Assembly: GCA_007279775.1 (NCBI GenBank)
Contig: QYPD01000012.1
Location: forward strand, 1-17,958
Length of the DNA stretch: 17,958 nt
Direction of reading: 5' to 3'
From: Spirochaetia bacterium
GTDB taxonomy: Bacteria; Patescibacteriota; Minisyncoccia; UBA6257; UBA9933
Below, one piece after another: positions 4,755 through 13,300 of the stretch. A program made the position numbers and the translations under genes. The notes under the pieces were generated by a model. That model worked only from the letters and a program-made list of their open reading frames with translations, ran no database searches and was not told the origin of the DNA. The number at the start of each line of letters is the position of its first letter. Position 1 is the first letter of the stretch.

Positions 4755-7265
4755 TTAAATAAAATTGAAGTTGCCCTGCCCGTCGAGCGAAACGCGCAAA
4801 TTGCCGCCTTTTTCTATTTCGCCGCGCAAGATTTTTTCCGCCAAAACGCTGCGAATTTTCTCGGAAATTACGCCCCTTAAGGGTCTTGCGCCGAAAACCG
4901 GGTCAAACCCAAGCTCTGCGACTTTTTTTGTAACCGCCTCGTCAAAAGATAAATCAATTCCCTGGACTTCGGAAATTGTTTTTACCACATCGGCAAGTTG
5001 AAGTTTACTTATCGCTTCAATATCGGAGATTGAAAGAGCTTTAAAAACAATTATTTCGGAAAACCTATTAAGCAGTTCCGGCTTGAAATAATCGGTTAAT
5101 TTTTTCCTTAATTCTTCCGTAATTGTTTCAAACGGAGTATGCGCTTCAAGATGCGATTTTATAAAATCCGAATGCGCGTTTGAGGTGGCAATAATAATTG
5201 TATTCGTAAAATCAATCGTCCTGCCCAAATTATCCGTTAATCTGCCTTCGTCAAACAACTGCAAAAACAAATTTAAAATATCGGGATGAGCTTTTTCAAA
5301 TTCGTCAAGCAAAATCAAAGAATAAGGCTTTTGGATCGCCGCTTCAGTCAAAGAGCCGGCGATTTTGCCGTCGGGCGAGCCGATAAATCTGGAAATGCTT
5401 TGTTTATCTTGGTATTCCGACATATCAAACCGAATCATCATATTTTCCGAACCAAATTGAATTTTAGTTAAAATTTTCGAGAGTTCGGTCTTTCCTACTC
5501 CGGTCGGACCGACGAAAAGGAACACCGCAATGGGCCCGCCTTTGCGTGAAAGCCCGCTACGGTACTCCCGAAGAGCCCGACTGACAGATTTAACCGCTTC
5601 TTCTTGATCTATTAATTTCTGGTGAATTATATTTTCCAAATTCAAAAGTTTTTCCGCTTCTTCTTTCGTCGCTTTATGAATGGGCACATTTGTCTTTCTC
5701 TCAGCGATGGCGATAACGTCGTTGGCCGATAAAAGCCTGTTTCCTTTTTGGCTGGCGTCGGCAAGCGCCTCTTTCAACAAATCCTCGGCGCTTGAAGGCA
5801 ACAATTTTTGACGGAAATATTTGCGCGCCAGAAAAACCGCCTGTTTTATCGCTTCAAAACACACGACAACGCGCGTCTGATTTTCCAAAATAATGGTGTC
5901 GTACGTTAAAAGCTTTACGGCCTCGTCTTCGCTAATCTCATTTACCCTTATTACTTCAAACGCGCCGGCGAAATCGCTTTTCGGCTCAATAAATTCTTTA
6001 TATTCTCTTGGAGAAGTAGTGGCTACCACAGGGAAAGCGTCGCCGACAATCGCCGGGATCAAAATATCCGCCGCGCTCATAGACTGCTGGCCGGAAGTTT
6101 TATAAAGATTATGAACGTCGGGAATGTAAAGTATTATATTTCCCGCTAAAATTATTTCTTCAATTATCTTATTAACGCGCAAGGCGACTTCTGCATCGGC
6201 GGCGCCCGAAACCAGATTTCCGAAAGACAAAGATACTAACCGTTTGTCGAAAAGGCTTTTCTGGGTTCTGTCTTTAATCAGTTCATACGCCAAATGGCAA
6301 ATCATTGTTTCTTTTCCGCTGCTCGGCTCACCCACCAAAAGCGCGTTGGGCTTGCTCTGGCGCGACAAAACATTGGCAAGCCGGTCGTATTCATTTTGAT
6401 GCCCGACTAAAAATCCAACTCTTTCTGCTCGCGCTAAATCGGTAAAATCAACGCCATATCTGTCGAGAGTCGGAGTTGGTCTCGCGGTCCACGCCCTATT
6501 CATGAAACGGTGGCGTATTTTGTACGGTCTGTTCGCGAACCCGCCCAAAGAAGCCGGCATTTTTTTGAGCCATCTGAATTTATTTTTGAAACGGCTGAAA
6601 ATCAAAGCGTTTTTTATATCTTCGGGAACGATTGAAAGAGAATTAAATAATCTGCTGATTTTTTCCTCATTCATTCCACCCAAAACCGAGAAGATATTTC
6701 TCGGTTCTACGAATTTTTCGTTTTCTGCCAACGCGGCCTCAAAAGCCGCTTTCGCCAAGTTCTCGATTTTAACGGCCGTCTCCTGTTTTGACGAACCGAG
6801 ATTTTTCGGCGACTCCTTCAATAACTCGCCCAGTTTTCGCCTGAATTCATTTTGAGACAAGCTCATTCTCTCAAGCCCCTCTTTTACGTCTCTATCTCTC
6901 GCCAAAAAATCGGCAAGACAAAGAAAGAATTCCTTGCCTGAAGCGATTGATTTCCCCAAAGTATTTTCTAAAACAGAAATACTCTCCGGAGAAAAATATT
7001 CCGCAACGTTTATTTCCGCGCCAGAATTTAAAATACCATTTAAGCTGAAAAGCGATTTATCAGCTCCACCAATATGGATCATTCTGTACGCCAAAAACAA
7101 CACTCCCAAAACTCCAAACCAAAAAATAAAATCGACGCTTGAAAACAAAAATGCTCCGATCGCGATTGCGAAAATCGCGTAAAAGCAATAAATAACAAAA
7201 CGGACCGTTATCCTTTCAAACATCGTCATTTTCAAGCGCGGCTCGCTAAAATATAAATTTTCCAT
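4755..7265 (-). CDS. clpC: Membrane-anchored ClpC/ClpA-like AAA+ ATPase with degenerate D1 ring
   Basis: The 836 residues have two N-terminal membrane helices (about 21-41 and 43-61), a divergent double Clp_N domain (about 88-220), and two AAA+ modules. In D1 the Walker A is GEPSSGKE (312-319, Thr/Ser replaced by Glu), Walker B is ILYIPDVH instead of the usual LFIDEIH, and the arginine-finger site reads FAGAFEV, so D1 probably does not hydrolyse ATP. D2 has an intact Walker A GPTGVGKT (586-593), Walker B LILLDEFEKAH (D654, E655), sensor 1 TSN (694-696), arginine finger R734 and sensor 2 GARPLRG. The D2 pore loop is GSPDGKIAGS (629-638), without the usual GYVG; the D1 pore loop also lacks its tyrosine (GAADAE). 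There is no coiled-coil middle domain and no IGF/LGF-type ClpP-docking loop. It follows a small membrane protein by 23 nt, which may be its partner. Function beyond ATP-driven remodelling at the membrane is unknown. Confidence 0.85.
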   Translation of the reverse strand: MENLYFSEPRLKMTMFERITVRFVIYCFYAIFAIAIGAFLFSSVDFIFWFGVLGVLFLAYRMIHIGGADKSLFSLNGILNSGAEINVAEYFSPESISVLENTLGKSIASGKEFFLCLADFLARDRDVKEGLERMSLSQNEFRRKLGELLKESPKNLGSSKQETAVKIENLAKAAFEAALAENEKFVEPRNIFSVLGGMNEEKISRLFNSLSIVPEDIKNALIFSRFKNKFRWLKKMPASLGGFANRPYKIRHRFMNRAWTARPTPTLDRYGVDFTDLARAERVGFLVGHQNEYDRLANVLSRQSKPNALLVGEPSSGKETMICHLAYELIKDRTQKSLFDKRLVSLSFGNLVSGAADAEVALRVNKIIEEIILAGNIILYIPDVHNLYKTSGQQSMSAADILIPAIVGDAFPVVATTSPREYKEFIEPKSDFAGAFEVIRVNEISEDEAVKLLTYDTIILENQTRVVVCFEAIKQAVFLARKYFRQKLLPSSAEDLLKEALADASQKGNRLLSANDVIAIAERKTNVPIHKATKEEAEKLLNLENIIHQKLIDQEEAVKSVSRALREYRSGLSRKGGPIAVFLFVGPTGVGKTELSKILTKIQFGSENMMIRFDMSEYQDKQSISRFIGSPDGKIAGSLTEAAIQKPYSLILLDEFEKAHPDILNLFLQLFDEGRLTDNLGRTIDFTNTIIIATSNAHSDFIKSHLEAHTPFETITEELRKKLTDYFKPELLNRFSEIIVFKALSISDIEAISKLQLADVVKTISEVQGIDLSFDEAVTKKVAELGFDPVFGARPLRGVISEKIRSVLAEKILRGEIEKGGNLRVSLDGQGNFNFI

Positions 7266-7288
7266 AGTTAGTTCTTACTTCTTAAACC

Positions 7289-7645
7289 TTAAAATTTAAA
7301 ACCCAACCCTTTTATAATCTGAAAAACAATCAAAAGCGGAATCGCAAACCAAAATAAATAAATTGCAATCGCCAAAATCGCGACGAATAAATAAAAAACG
7401 CCGCCCAAAATCAAACGGCAACTCCTAAAAATAAATCCCAAAAAATATCCAATAAAACTTCTGTCTTGGTACAGCGGCTGGAAAAAATTCTTAAGAGTAA
7501 TTTTAAAAGCGATTGTTCTGTCCAGCTTTTCCAATAAAGACAAAAAGATATGGCTTGCTATTTTAAAACTGCCGGCATACCAATGCCGCCAAAAATCAGC
7601 AAAGCGGTAAAAAAATCTGTTTATTATATAAATAAAAGCGGTCAT
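7289..7645 (-). CDS. Small hydrophobic membrane protein upstream of the ClpC-like ATPase
   Basis: I do not recognise this 118-residue protein as a named family. The first half is aromatic and amphipathic (FADFWRHWYAGSFKIASHIF at 15-34, LDRTIAFKITLKNFFQPLYQ at 41-60), suggesting membrane-surface helices. The second half (about 64-112) is strongly hydrophobic, with room for two membrane helices, ending in a basic tail. The reading frame is well supported: a near-consensus promoter lies 44 nt upstream of the ATG and the downstream gene begins after 23 nt. Being first in the operon with a membrane-anchored ATPase suggests that it forms a complex with it or adapts it to a membrane substrate; this is inference from position only. 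Confidence 0.75.
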   Translation of the reverse strand: MTAFIYIINRFFYRFADFWRHWYAGSFKIASHIFLSLLEKLDRTIAFKITLKNFFQPLYQDRSFIGYFLGFIFRSCRLILGGVFYLFVAILAIAIYLFWFAIPLLIVFQIIKGLGFKF

Positions 7646-7707
7646 TTCAAAAAAACTTGTTTAATTATATAATAATATTAATATTTAAATTATACAAATG
7701 ACCGCTT
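7636..7707 (-). promoter_or_regulatory. Perfect 12-bp inverted repeat spanning the promoter and start codon of the clpC operon
   Basis: AAGCGGTCATTT (7636-7647) and its exact reverse complement AAATGACCGCTT (7696-7707) lie 60 bp apart centre to centre. One arm lies in the spacer between the -35 and -10 boxes and the other covers the ATG of the first gene. The upstream arm would not be transcribed from the promoter below, so a paired protein-binding site is more likely than an RNA hairpin. Confidence 0.55.
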
Positions 7708-7717
7708 ATCCATCCAA
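7689..7717 (-). promoter_or_regulatory. Sigma-70 type promoter for the membrane protein-clpC-MFS-polX operon
   Basis: On the minus strand, TTGGAT (7717-7712) and a perfect TATAAT (7694-7689) are separated by 17 nt. Transcription should start near 7682, giving a leader of about 37 nt before the ATG at 7645. It follows directly after the recA terminator, which fits the start of a new transcription unit. A second TATAAT at 7669-7664 lacks a good -35 partner. Confidence 0.7.
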
Positions 7718-7723
7718 ACAGAT

Positions 7724-7752
7724 AAAAAATCCCGCGTGAGGCAAGATTTTTT
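7724..7752 (-). terminator. Intrinsic terminator of recA
   Basis: Twelve base pairs (7741-7752 with 7724-7735, two of them G-U in RNA) close a five-base loop, and the transcript runs into six U. The stem begins inside the recA stop codon. This separates the rpoBC-rpsF-ssb-rpsR-recA block from the clpC operon. Confidence 0.85.
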
Positions 7753-8770
7753 ATTCTTTAGTATTCAATGCTTCTAAAGTTTTCTTTTTTATCTCATTTA
7801 AAAGTTTTTTGTCTTCTTTTAATTTTTCACGGCTGGCTTCAAGGCCGACGCCAAGCTTTTCCTCTTGAAATGAATAAGTATTTCCGGCTTTTTTAACAAT
7901 TCCGTTTTTAATCGCCACCGCCAAAACATCGCCCTCGTAAGAAATTCCTTCGCCGTACATTATGTCAAATTCCGCTATTTTAAAAGGCGGTGCCACTTTA
8001 TTTTTGGCAACTTTGGCGCGGGTACGGTTGCCGACAACGTCTTCACCTTTTTTAATTTGAGCGATGCGCCTTAAATCAATGCGCACCGAAGCGTAAAATT
8101 TCAATGCCCGTCCTCCCGGGGTGGTTGTCGGCTCGCCATAACCCATCATTCCGATTTTGTCGCGCAACTGGTTTATAAAAATAATCAAAACACCAGCCTT
8201 AGCCGCCAACGCCGTGATTTTCCTTAACGCCTGGCTCATTAAGCGCGCCTGAAGGCCGATGAATTGTGCGCCCATTTCGCCTTCTATTTCCGCGCGCGGA
8301 GTTAATGCCGCCACGGAATCGATGACAACAATGTCTATTTGTCCCGAACGCACCAACGCTTCCAAAATATTCAAAGCGTCTTCTCCACTGTCAGGTTGGG
8401 AAACTAAAAGTTCGTCTATTTTAACACCAAGTTTTTTGGCGTAGTCCGGGTCCATGGCGTGTTCGGCATCAATATAAGCGGCCCTGCCGTCTTTCTTTTG
8501 CGCTTCGGCAATGGCGTGAAGCGCGAGAGTGCTTTTACCGCTTGATTCCGGCCCGAAAACTTCAACTATTCTGCCTTTTGGAAAACCGCCCACTCCCAAC
8601 GCCAAATCCAAAGAAAAAGAGCCTGTTGAGACAGCGTCCACATCAACTTTTTTTATTTCACCGAGTTTCATTATGGCGCCCTCGCCGAATTTTTCCCTTA
8701 AGGAGTCTAAGAGCTTGTCCATATCGCCGGATTTTTCTTGAGCTTTGTTTTTATCGACGTCTTTCTTCAT
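7751..8770 (-). CDS. recA: Recombinase RecA
   Basis: RecA forms filaments on single-stranded DNA for homologous recombination and SOS activation. The 339 residues carry Walker [10 protein letters not shown] (73-81), the catalytic Glu in DAEHAMDP (E103), Walker [10 protein letters not shown], the core region [19 protein letters not shown], and the C-terminal acidic/basic domain. The L2 DNA-binding loop reads [16 protein letters not shown] (205-220): compared with KIGVMFGNPETTPGG of B. subtilis it has one extra residue and a Tyr near the position of the key Phe. The start at 8770 gives a charged extension of about 15 residues; ATG at residue 17 is a possible alternative. It follows rpsR after a family B palindrome and has no Shine-Dalgarno sequence. 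I saw no clear SOS box. Confidence 0.98.
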   Translation of the reverse strand: MKKDVDKNKAQEKSGDMDKLLDSLREKFGEGAIMKLGEIKKVDVDAVSTGSFSLDLALGVGGFPKGRIVEVFGPESSGKSTLALHAIAEAQKKDGRAAYIDAEHAMDPDYAKKLGVKIDELLVSQPDSGEDALNILEALVRSGQIDIVVIDSVAALTPRAEIEGEMGAQFIGLQARLMSQALRKITALAAKAGVLIIFINQLRDKIGMMGYGEPTTTPGGRALKFYASVRIDLRRIAQIKKGEDVVGNRTRAKVAKNKVAPPFKIAEFDIMYGEGISYEGDVLAVAIKNGIVKKAGNTYSFQEEKLGVGLEASREKLKEDKKLLNEIKKKTLEALNTKE

Positions 8771-8778
8771 AAAAACAT

Positions 8779-8851
8779 CAACTAATTACGAATTTTATAC
8801 TAATATACTAATCCATTATTAGTATATTAGTAAGTTATTAGTTATTGGTTG
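8779..8851. repeat. Family B palindromic repeat, copy 1 (rpsR-recA gap)
   Basis: The left arm (8779-8812) and right arm (8818-8851) are built of ACTAAT/ATTAGT words. The centre is perfect: ACTAATATACTAAT and its reverse complement around CCATT. It fills the gap, from 3 nt after the rpsR stop to 8 nt before the recA start. No U-tract follows, so it is not a classical terminator. The second copy is at 9677-9757. Confidence 0.88.
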
Positions 8852-8854
8852 ATT

Positions 8855-9052
8855 CTATCTTTTAACAAAAGGTAATAATCCCATTATCCTCGCTCTTTTT
8901 ATGGCGTTGCTTATCATCCTTTGGTGCTTGGCGCAAGCGCCGGTGTACCGCGGGTCGATAATTTTGCCCTGCGAAGAAACAAGCCTTTTAAGGGCGTCAA
9001 CTTCTTTGTAATCTATTGTTTTTGAATTTTGCGAACAGAAAAAGCATTGCAT
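8855..9052 (-). CDS. rpsR: 30S ribosomal protein S18
   Basis: S18 pairs with S6 on the platform of the 30S subunit. The 65-residue protein has the family core IDYKEVDALKRLVSSQGKII, TGACAKHQR and AIKRARIMGLLPFV. The N-terminus is short and carries a CxxC pair (C3, C6); with C40 and H43 these could bind zinc, as in the Cys-containing form of S18. It ends the conserved rpsF-ssb-rpsR series, but 158 nt of repeat-rich sequence separate it from ssb. No Shine-Dalgarno sequence precedes the ATG. Confidence 0.96.
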   Translation of the reverse strand: MQCFFCSQNSKTIDYKEVDALKRLVSSQGKIIDPRYTGACAKHQRMISNAIKRARIMGLLPFVKR

Positions 9053-9062
9053 AGCAATAGTT

Positions 9063-9157
9063 TAAAATGTAAATATCAAAATGTAAAATGACAATGTAAA
9101 ATGTTAAAGTTTTTTAATGTTAAAATCTTAACGTTTTACTCATTTTTTAATTTTGAT
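9063..9157. repeat. Heptamer array with inverted partner (ssb-rpsR gap)
   Basis: Units of the form TAAAATG recur at 9063, 9077 (CAAAATG), 9084 and 9097, with diverged units between, in a period of 7 or 6. An inverted partner at about 9133-9157 (words TTTTAC, TCATTTT, TTTTGAT) can fold back on the array. This is the same plan, array plus inverted array, as family B but with different unit sequence. Confidence 0.7.
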
Positions 9158-9171
9158 CTGTAATTTTCCTG

Positions 9172-9183
9172 CCTGCCGGCAGG
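9172..9183. repeat. GC-rich perfect palindrome CCTGCCGGCAGG
   Basis: This 12-base perfect palindrome stands out in an AT-rich gap between rpsR and ssb. A T-run follows it on the plus strand only, which is opposite to the direction of transcription here, so it does not act as a terminator for ssb. Confidence 0.7.
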
Positions 9184-9210
9184 GATTTTTGGTTTTTCAA
9201 TTTTGATTTT

Positions 9211-9663
9211 CTAAAACGGAAGATCTTCCGCTGTTATTTCTTCTTCATCAATATTTATTTCAGGCAAATCGTTTTTCGGCGAAGAAGAATTTTCTTTCGC
9301 CTGGCCTGAAAAATCTTTTGACTGGCCCTGTCCCATTGGCCTCGGCCCCAGTTGGATTCTTTCTCCTATAATTTCCGTCGTCCTCATGGTTTGTCCTTGC
9401 TGGTTTTGCCAAGTTCTTGTCCTTAACCTGCCTTCTACCAATATCATGCTTCCTTTGGTCAAAAATTGGCTGACTATTTCCGCCTGTCTGCCCCAAAGCA
9501 CGACATTGTGAAATTCCACTTCTTGTTGTTTAGTTCCGCTTTTATCGTTCCAAACCCTGTTTGTCGCCACCCCGAAACTTGTAACCTGCCGGCCTGTTGG
9601 CGTAGACCTTAACTGCGGATCTGCCGTTAACCTACCAAGAACGAAAATTTTGTTTAAATTCAT
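9211..9663 (-). CDS. ssb: Single-stranded DNA-binding protein
   Basis: SSB coats single-stranded DNA in replication, repair and recombination. The first 110 or so of 150 residues form the OB fold, opening MNLNKIFVLGRLTADPQLR, with FGVATNRVWNDKSG, VEFHNVVLWGRQAEIV, KGSMILVEGRLRTRTWQ and the end of the fold around EIIGERIQLG. A Gly/Gln-rich linker follows, and then the acidic tip EEEITAEDLPF, the docking peptide for partner proteins. It lies between rpsF and rpsR in the widely conserved order. The ATG at 9663 follows a family B palindrome and has no clear Shine-Dalgarno sequence. Confidence 0.97.
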   Translation of the reverse strand: MNLNKIFVLGRLTADPQLRSTPTGRQVTSFGVATNRVWNDKSGTKQQEVEFHNVVLWGRQAEIVSQFLTKGSMILVEGRLRTRTWQNQQGQTMRTTEIIGERIQLGPRPMGQGQSKDFSGQAKENSSSPKNDLPEINIDEEEITAEDLPF

Positions 9664-9676
9664 CGCTTCGCTTTAT

Positions 9677-9757
9677 CAACTAATTACTAATTTTAATGCT
9701 AATATACTAATACGTTTTCTTCCATTAGTATATTGGTAAGTGATTAGTTATTCGTTG
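9677..9757. repeat. Family B palindromic repeat, copy 2 (rpsF-ssb gap)
   Basis: The left arm (9677-9711) opens CAACTAATTACTAATTTTAA and the right arm (9724-9757) ends TTCGTTG, matching the copy at 8779-8851 at both ends and in the core AATATACTAAT. The spacer is 12 nt rather than 5. It fills the gap from 6 nt after the rpsF stop to 13 nt before the ssb start, in the same orientation relative to ssb as copy 1 is to recA. Confidence 0.88.
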
Positions 9758-9763
9758 ATTTAA

Positions 9764-10216
9764 TTATTTTAATATTTCCTCTAATTTTTTCTCTAAATCT
9801 TCGTTGCTTAAAGTTTCGGCCCTTGGTTGTTTCACGACCGGCCTTCTTTCCTTCATCGGCTGCGTTTTTTGCGCTTCCGCCGGCTTCTCGTTTTCGAAAT
9901 AGGCTCTTTCGGCGCGCGCTTCGTCTTCTTTTGTTTTAATAACCGGATTGGCGAAAATCGTGAGCCTCAAAACGCCCGGCGTCATGCTCAACTCTTTCTT
10001 AAACTCCTCTATTTTGTCCGGTTCCGCCGAAAAATAAGCATAACCGAATTGGGCGAAATTTTGTTTCTTAATGGGATACGCCAGCTTCATGCTTGAAACC
10101 TGGCCTTCATTTAACAGACCGAACTCGGCGCGCTCAATGGCCCCAAAGATAACCTTGCGGTCCTCTTCAGATTTCAGCAAAAAACCTATTTCATAATTTC
10201 TTGTTTCGTCTTGCAT
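9764..10216 (-). CDS. rpsF: 30S ribosomal protein S6 with charged C-terminal extension
   Basis: S6 binds S18 on the 30S platform. The ferredoxin-like core is in the first 100 or so of 150 residues: NYEIGFLLKSEED, MKLAYPIKKQNFAQFGYAYF, and ELSMTPGVLRLTIFANPV. The last 50 residues, from TKEDEARAERAYF to LEKKLEEILK, are a charged, Pro- and Lys-rich extension beyond the compact form. It is the first gene of rpsF-ssb-rpsR and lies 165 nt after rpoC. The gap holds a nested inverted repeat. The known S6:S18-binding leader motif with its CCG loop was not seen. Confidence 0.94.
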   Translation of the reverse strand: MQDETRNYEIGFLLKSEEDRKVIFGAIERAEFGLLNEGQVSSMKLAYPIKKQNFAQFGYAYFSAEPDKIEEFKKELSMTPGVLRLTIFANPVIKTKEDEARAERAYFENEKPAEAQKTQPMKERRPVVKQPRAETLSNEDLEKKLEEILK

Positions 10217-10220
10217 ACCC

Positions 10221-10355
10221 AGTAATTCAACTCAATTGCAATTTGTCTATTTTAACTCATTGCTTAAGCTGTAGCTAATAATAATATTTATCTTATATGA
10301 TACCCAGTAACAATCTCGACAAATTGAAGTTAAAATTCTATCGAGTTGAATTACT
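10221..10355. repeat. Nested inverted repeats between rpoC and rpsF
   Basis: Outer arms AGTAATTCAACTC (10221-10233) and GAGTTGAATTACT (10343-10355) are perfect complements. Two more pairs lie inside: CAATTTGTC (10239-10247) with GACAAATTG (10318-10326), and ATTTTAAC (10249-10256) with GTTAAAAT (10329-10336). The two inner pairs cross each other, so they would exclude each other or make a pseudoknot. One edge is 4 nt from the rpsF start. A weak promoter-like TATAAG on the minus strand lies between the arms. Confidence 0.75.
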
Positions 10356-10381
10356 AGGCATATGTTTTGTCAGGTATTAGT

Positions 10382-13300
10382 TTAATCGTTTTCGTGGCTA
10401 TTAGTCAAATCGTCCCGCAGCCCCGTGCCCGCCGGAATCAACCGGCCGATAATGACGTTTTCTTTCAATCCTCTCAAGTGGTCTATTCTTCCTTCCGAAG
10501 CCGCGAGCACCAAAACTCTTGCCGTTTCCTGGAACGAAGCCGAAGAAAGGAAGCTTTCTGTTGAAAGCGCAGTCTTCGTAATTCCCATCAATAATTGCTT
10601 GGCATGCGCCGGTTCTTTGCCCTTAAGTTTCACATCGCGGTTGGTTTCAAGGAATTTGGATTTTTCCACCACTTCGCCGACAATAAAATCTGTACCTCCC
10701 GTTTCTTTAATCATAACCCTCGAGAACATTTTTTTTATTACTATTTCAATGTGTTTATCGTTGATGTTAGTTCCCTCGGAAACATAAATCTTTTGAACTT
10801 CGTTTGTGATATATCTTTCAACCGCCTCGCGTCCTTTCAAACTGAAAAGCTCTTTCAGCTCTACTGAACCTTCGCAAAGCTGGTCGCCTCTTTCAACCGT
10901 CTGACCGACTTTCACGAAAATCGCGTTGGCGCGCGGGATAGAATACTCTACCAATTTTTCTTTCGCCTTTTTTGCGCCCTTGGTCGTTTTGCCCGGCTTC
11001 AAAACTTTCAATTTAATCACTTTCAAGTTCCCCTCATCTTCTATTTCCTCAATTATTCCTTCTGACTCAGCCAGAGGAGCTCTTCCTTTCGGAATCCTCG
11101 CTTCAAAAAGTTCTTGAACCCTCGGCAAGCCGTGAGTGATGTCAACTCCCGCAACGCCTCCCGTGTGGAACGTTCTCAATGTAAGCTGAGTACCCGGCTC
11201 TCCGATGGATTGCGCGGCGATAACACCAACAGCTTCTCCCAATTTAATCGGTTCATTTCTTCCAAGGTCGGAGCCGTAACATTTTGAGCAAATGCCGTAA
11301 AGAGTTTTACAGGTAATGGGCGAGCGCAGTTTCACCGATTGAATTCCCGATTTATTGATTATTTCCGCCGTTTCGCGGTCGATTATTTCTCCGGCTTTCA
11401 CTATCACTTTCTTTCCGTTCTTAACGTCCTCTGCGATGGTGCGGCTGATAATTCTTTGGCCAAGGTTGTAGCCAAAAGCGTCGCCATCGATTCTCAAAAC
11501 CTCTATACTTTCTTTTGTTTTGCAATCTTTCTCCCTGATAACCAAATCTTGCGAAACATCAACCAAGCGCCTCGTAAGATATCCCGCGGAAGCCGTTTTC
11601 AAAGCGGTGTCTATCAAGCCTTTTCTGGCGCCGTGTGTATTAATGAAGAATTCCAAAACGCTCAAACCCTCTTTATAAGAAGCTTTAACGGGTAATTCAA
11701 TAGTTTCTCCTTTCGGGCTTTGTACCAAACCTTTCATTCCCGCCATCTGAATCGGCTGCGACCAGCTTCCCCTCGCGCCCGACTCGATAATCGAGAAAAC
11801 TGGGCTGCGTTTGTCAAACGAAATCGCGACTTGTTTTCCAACCGCGGCGATTGTTTTTTCCCAAACCTCAATTGTTTTTATTTTTGATTCCGAAGCGGTC
11901 AAAAGACCATCTTCGTATTGGTCTTTTATTTTGGCGATTTCTTTTTCCGCTTCCGCGAGCAATCTCGGCTTTTCCGCCGGAATATTCAAATCATCCATTC
12001 CCCAGCTAATGCCGGAAATGGTCGCCCAGTAAAATCCGAGTTTTTTTATTTCGTCCAAAATTTCCCAAACGTCTCCGAGTTTATATTTTTCTATCAACTC
12101 CATAATGAATTTCTGAAGTTCTTTCTTGTCCATCACCTTATTAACGAATTTGAAATCCTTCGGCAAAACGGCGTTGAAGATTAATCTGCCAACGCTTGTT
12201 CTCACCAATTTTTCTTCTCCCATAATTCTGCCGACTCTAATATATTCGTTTATTTTGATGTAGCCGAATTCGTAAGCCATCGTCGCCTCATCAACATCAA
12301 CGAATATTTTTTCCTCGCCTTCTTTCGCGCTGTCTTCTTCGATAACCTTAGTCAAATAATAACAACCCAAAACAATATCCTGCGAAGGAGTGATTACCGG
12401 TTCGCCTGTCGCCGGTTTCAAAATATTTCCGCTCGCGAGCATCAGCTCGGTAGCTTCTTTTTGAGCTTCATCGGTCAACGGTAAATGAACGGCCATTTGG
12501 TCGCCATCAAAGTCCGCGTTAAAAGCCGAACAAACCATTGGCGGGATTCTGATACACAAATCTTCAATCAAAATCGGCTTAAAAGCCTGAATGCCGAGTC
12601 TGTGAAGCGTGGGAGCGCGATTCAAAAGCACTTTTTTGCCCGCGTTGACCTCTTCCAAAATTTCCCAAATTTCCGGCGTGGCGTTTTCTATCAAATGGTT
12701 GGCGTTTCTAATGTTATGCGCCAAACCTCTTTCAATTATTTTATTTATTACAAACGGCTTGAAAATTTCCAAAGCCATTTTCTTCGGCAAACCGCACTCG
12801 TTAAGCCGCAAATCCGGGCCAACGGCAATAACGGAACGGCCGGAATAATCAACGCGCTTTCCGAGTAAGTTCTGGCGGAACCTTCCTTGTTTTCCTTTAA
12901 GCATGTCCGCGAGCGAACGCAAGGGCCTGCGTTGGCTTGAAAGCTGCGGCTGGTTTCCAAAGCGCGCGGTGTTGTCTATCAACGCGTCTATGGATTCCTG
13001 CAACATTCTTTTTTCGTTTGTAATGATGATTTCCGGCGCTTTCAATTCCATCAACTTTTTCAAGCGGTTATTGCGGTTTATCACGCGGCGGTACAAATCA
13101 TTAAGGTCGGAAGTGGCGTAACGACCGCCGTCCAAAGCAACCATCGGGCGCAAATCCGGCGGCAAAACCGGAAGAACGCTCATAACCATCCACTCGGGAC
13201 GGGTTTTATTTTTTATGAAAGACTTCATTAATTTCAAGCGGTAAAGCAAATAGCGTTCGCGGGTGATGTCTTTGGCGTTTTCAATTTCCTTTTCTATTTT

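Noticed and set aside
9063..9157. CRISPR-like array
   Set aside because: The units are 6-7 nt without spacers, and no cas gene is present.
9172..9190. Terminator formed by CCTGCCGGCAGG plus T-run
   Set aside because: The T-run follows on the plus strand, but all genes around it are on the minus strand.
10217..10381. S6:S18-binding leader RNA upstream of rpsF
   Set aside because: The gap is structured, but the conserved CCG-containing hairpin loop of that motif is not present on the coding strand.
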